NCBI GenBank assembly: GCA_946886925.1
Contig: CAMPJQ010000101.1
Coordinates: 1 to 8,109 of the forward strand
Length of the DNA stretch: 8,109 nt
Source of the DNA: an uncultured Terrimonas sp.
GTDB taxonomy: Bacteria; Bacteroidota; Bacteroidia; Chitinophagales; Chitinophagaceae
Reading direction: 5' to 3'
The notes under the pieces were generated by a model that did no database searches, had not been told where the DNA came from, and saw only the letters and a program-made list of their open reading frames with translations. The position numbers and the translations under genes were made by a program. Positions within the stretch are counted from its first letter, which is position 1; each line of letters opens with the position of its first letter. Below, piece after piece: positions 5,432 through 8,109 of this stretch.

Positions 5432-8083
5432 ATGTCACTTAGTACTTATAAAAAAAAACGGACTTTCACTAAAACGCCCGAGCCTACCGGTGGAAAATCC
5501 ACCGCCGAAGAATTGCGTTTCGTTGTTCAAAAACATGCAGCCACCAACCTGCATTACGATTTCAGGCTTGAAATGGGCAAAGTGCTTAAAAGCTGGGCAG
5601 TTCCAAAGGGACCTTCCACCGATCCTTCGGTTAAACGCCTGGCAATGATGGTGGAAGATCATCCTTTTGATTACAGAACTTTTGAAGGCATCATACCAAA
5701 AGGACAATATGGCGGCGGCACCGTAATGGTTTGGGATGAGGGCACGTATGAACCGGCAGAAGGAAATTTTGCGGGGAAAAACGAAAAAGAAAAAGAATTG
5801 CTGCACCAACTGCATAAGGGCAAACTCGTTTTTAATCTCAACGGGGAAAAGTTGAAGGGGCAGTACGCGCTGGTAAAATCTTCGTACCGCGGTGAAAATT
5901 CGTGGTTGCTGATGAAGGTGAAAGACAAATATGCCAAAACCACGGATATACTTAAAAAAGAAAAATCTGTGATTTCAGGCAGAACCTTAAAGCAAATTGA
6001 AAGCGACGAATCATCGGCCGTTTATGGAAAAGCAACCAAAAGGCCGGGTGAAGCAAAAGAAAAGGCCAAGCCGCCATCCAAAAAAAAGGCAATAGCCAAA
6101 ACAGGTAAAAAGACGAAGTTTCCCACGAAACTTCATCCGATGCTGGCCACCCTGGTAGACAAGCCTTTCGATGAAGAAGGCTGGCTTTACGAAGTTAAAT
6201 GGGATGGCTACCGCACCATCGCCTTACTCAACAACAAAAGCATAAACCTCCGTTCGCGAAACGACAAATCTTTTAATGAAAAATTTTATCCTGTTCACGA
6301 TGCATTGAAAGATCTGAAGTTAAATGCCATACTCGACGGAGAAATTATAGTGGCCGATGAAGAAGGTCTGTCTAATTTTGGCAAACTACAGAACTGGCGC
6401 AGCGAAGCAGATGGCGAGCTGAAATTTTATGTATTTGATCTGTTATGGCTGGATGGCTATTCGCTTATGGAACTTCCTTTAAATGAAAGGAGAGAAAAGT
6501 TAATGAGCACCCTCCCCGATCATCCCATGATACACATTAGCCAGGCCTTTAACACTACCGGAACGGAGTTTTTTGAAGCGGCTAAAAAAATGAAGCTCGA
6601 AGGCATCATAGCAAAAAAAGAGGATTCACTGTATATTCCTGGAGCAAGGTCGAAAGAATGGCTTAAAATTAAAGCAGCCAAACGCCACGAAGTGGTAATT
6701 GGGGGTTATACGCAAAACGAAGACAGTCCAAAACATTTCAGCGCCTTACTGGCGGGCGTATACGAAAAAACCAAACTTGTATACACCGGTAAAATCGGGA
6801 CTGGTTATTCGGATGAAATGCAGAAAGAAATGATGAAAAAATTTAAACCGCTCATTACAAAAACAAATCCTTTTACTTTTGAACCCGATGTAAATAAGCC
6901 TTCACGCTTTCGTCCCAACCCTCCCCGGGCAACCGTTACCTGGCTTAAACCAAAATTGATCTGCGAGGTATCCTATACGGAAATGACCACCGATGGTGTA
7001 ATGCGTCATCCGTCTTTTGAAGGAATGCGGGAAGATAAAAAAGCACAGGACGTCCATCCAGAAAAGCCCTTATCAACCAGACAGGTGCTAAAAAACAAGA
7101 ATCACGCGCTGCACGAAAAAAAGATACTGATTAAAAACGGTAAACCCGAAAGAAAAACACTGCTCAATCCCAATGATCAGCAACAGGAAAGAAAGATCAA
7201 TGGGCATTCACTTACTTTTACCAACCTGAGCAAGTTATATTGGCCGAAAGAAAAAATCAGCAAACGTGATATGCTCAACTACTACTACCAGGTGGCTCCC
7301 TACATATTGCCCTACCTGAAAGACCGTCCGCAGTCGCTCAATCGTCATCCCAATGGGCTCAACGGCAAAAGTTTTTACCAGAAAGATGTAACGGGCAAAG
7401 TGCCTGACTGGATAAAAACTTTCCCATACCGCAGCGCCGAAGATGAAAGAGACAAGAACTTTATGGTTTGTACAGATGAAGCCAGCCTCCTGTATATGGC
7501 CTCATTGGGATGCATAGAGCTTAACCCCTGGAGCAGCCGCATACAATCTCCCGATCATCCAGACTGGTGTATCATTGACCTTGATCCCGATAAAAACAAT
7601 TTCGACCAGGTTATAGAAGCGGCACAGGTTACACGGCAGGTGCTTGAAAGTGCCGGCGTTACATCGTATTGCAAAACCTCGGGCTCTACCGGGCTACATA
7701 TTTATATTCCTTTGGGGGCAGCATATACCTATGAGTCATCTAAAGAATTTGCGAGAATGATCGTAACATTCGTTCATGAACAATTACCGGGGTTTACCAG
7801 CATTGAAAGGGCCACTGCAAAACGCAAAGGAAAAATCTATCTCGACTTTCTGCAAAACCGCCCTCAGGCTACGCTCGCAACGGTGTATTCGCTGCGCCCC
7901 AAGCCTGGCGCCACAGTATCCATGCCCCTTCATTGGGAGGAAGTAAAAAAAGGATTAAGCATGCATGACTTTACCATACACAATGCGTTGTCAAGAATAA
8001 AGCAGGAAGGTGATTTATTTAAGCCGGTTCTGGGAAAGGGAATCAGCATGAAAGCTGTGATCGCTAAATTGGAAAAATTGTAA
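5432..8083 (+). CDS. ligD: LigD, multifunctional ATP-dependent DNA ligase of non-homologous end joining
   Basis: An 883-residue, full-length enzyme that trims, fills and seals double-strand breaks recruited by Ku. Domain order is phosphoesterase-ligase-polymerase, as in Pseudomonas LigD and unlike the mycobacterial order. The 3'-phosphoesterase domain (about 10-165) has His35, His41, Asp43, Arg45, His77 and Tyr81, with spacing like the known active site. A Lys-rich linker (about 200-233) follows. The ligase domain (about 234-545) has the nucleotidyl-acceptor Lys256 in EVKWDGYR, LDGEIIV (301-307), FYVFDLLWLDG (332-342), EGIIAKK (390-396), WLKIK (410-414) and the OB-fold motif RHPSFEGMRED (525-535). 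After a second polar linker, the primase-like polymerase domain (about 590-870) has metal-binding Asp716 and Asp718 in DLDPD, the SGSTGLH motif (750-756) and Asp805. The start is fixed: an in-frame stop at 5417 leaves ATG 5432 as the first start. The position usually held by Asp in the N-terminal RDF motif is Thr11. Confidence 0.96.
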   Translation: MSLSTYKKKRTFTKTPEPTGGKSTAEELRFVVQKHAATNLHYDFRLEMGKVLKSWAVPKGPSTDPSVKRLAMMVEDHPFDYRTFEGIIPKGQYGGGTVMVWDEGTYEPAEGNFAGKNEKEKELLHQLHKGKLVFNLNGEKLKGQYALVKSSYRGENSWLLMKVKDKYAKTTDILKKEKSVISGRTLKQIESDESSAVYGKATKRPGEAKEKAKPPSKKKAIAKTGKKTKFPTKLHPMLATLVDKPFDEEGWLYEVKWDGYRTIALLNNKSINLRSRNDKSFNEKFYPVHDALKDLKLNAILDGEIIVADEEGLSNFGKLQNWRSEADGELKFYVFDLLWLDGYSLMELPLNERREKLMSTLPDHPMIHISQAFNTTGTEFFEAAKKMKLEGIIAKKEDSLYIPGARSKEWLKIKAAKRHEVVIGGYTQNEDSPKHFSALLAGVYEKTKLVYTGKIGTGYSDEMQKEMMKKFKPLITKTNPFTFEPDVNKPSRFRPNPPRATVTWLKPKLICEVSYTEMTTDGVMRHPSFEGMREDKKAQDVHPEKPLSTRQVLKNKNHALHEKKILIKNGKPERKTLLNPNDQQQERKINGHSLTFTNLSKLYWPKEKISKRDMLNYYYQVAPYILPYLKDRPQSLNRHPNGLNGKSFYQKDVTGKVPDWIKTFPYRSAEDERDKNFMVCTDEASLLYMASLGCIELNPWSSRIQSPDHPDWCIIDLDPDKNNFDQVIEAAQVTRQVLESAGVTSYCKTSGSTGLHIYIPLGAAYTYESSKEFARMIVTFVHEQLPGFTSIERATAKRKGKIYLDFLQNRPQATLATVYSLRPKPGATVSMPLHWEEVKKGLSMHDFTIHNALSRIKQEGDLFKPVLGKGISMKAVIAKLEKL

Positions 8084-8109
8084 GCTGCATGTTTCAGTCA
8101 GCTATGTGA

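Noticed and set aside
5435..5943. Two minus-strand open frames of 90-126 codons antisense to the start of ligD
   Set aside because: Phe/Ser-rich translations typical of the complement of a Lys/Glu-rich gene; they are shadows of the phosphoesterase domain.

Overview
The window most likely comes from a member of the Bacteroidota, probably a Chitinophagaceae-like soil or environmental bacterium. The reasons are moderate GC with A/T-rich gene starts that lack strong Shine-Dalgarno sequences, a TAnnTTTG-type -7 element, Bacteroidota-style lipoproteins, a LytS/YesM-type kinase membrane domain, and a LigD of the phosphoesterase-ligase-polymerase layout. This placement is inference from family resemblance; no 16S or other marker gene is present.

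Left part (1-1253, minus strand): the first 131 codons of a membrane sensor kinase run off the left edge. Upstream of it lies a c-type cytochrome lipoprotein gene. The gap between them holds a pair of 11-bp direct repeats one 21-bp period apart, next to a possible promoter. The cytochrome gene has a good -7 promoter element. Middle left (1379-2607, plus strand): an exported alpha/beta-hydrolase (esterase) and a 57-residue lipoprotein with an extra transmembrane helix. A possible bidirectional terminator separates them from the convergent genes that follow.

Middle (2641-5201, minus strand): read in transcription order from the right, this contains a low-affinity iron permease-like membrane protein, a truncated and degenerate short-chain dehydrogenase remnant, a stand-alone receiver-domain response regulator, and a Gfo/Idh/MocA-family oxidoreductase. 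The remnant and the regulator are only 35 bp apart and are probably co-transcribed. The other gaps are larger (about 145-195 bp).

Right (5432-8083, plus strand): a complete 883-residue LigD, the multifunctional enzyme of bacterial non-homologous end joining. It is divergent from the iron permease-like gene across 230 bp. Its usual partner, Ku, is not in the window.

The genes look like ordinary accessory chromosomal content, not one integrated pathway. I see no tRNA, rRNA, CRISPR array, insertion sequence or attachment site, and no convincing undescribed system. The points most worth a second look are the kinase-promoter repeats, the SDR remnant and an active-site substitution in the LigD phosphoesterase domain.
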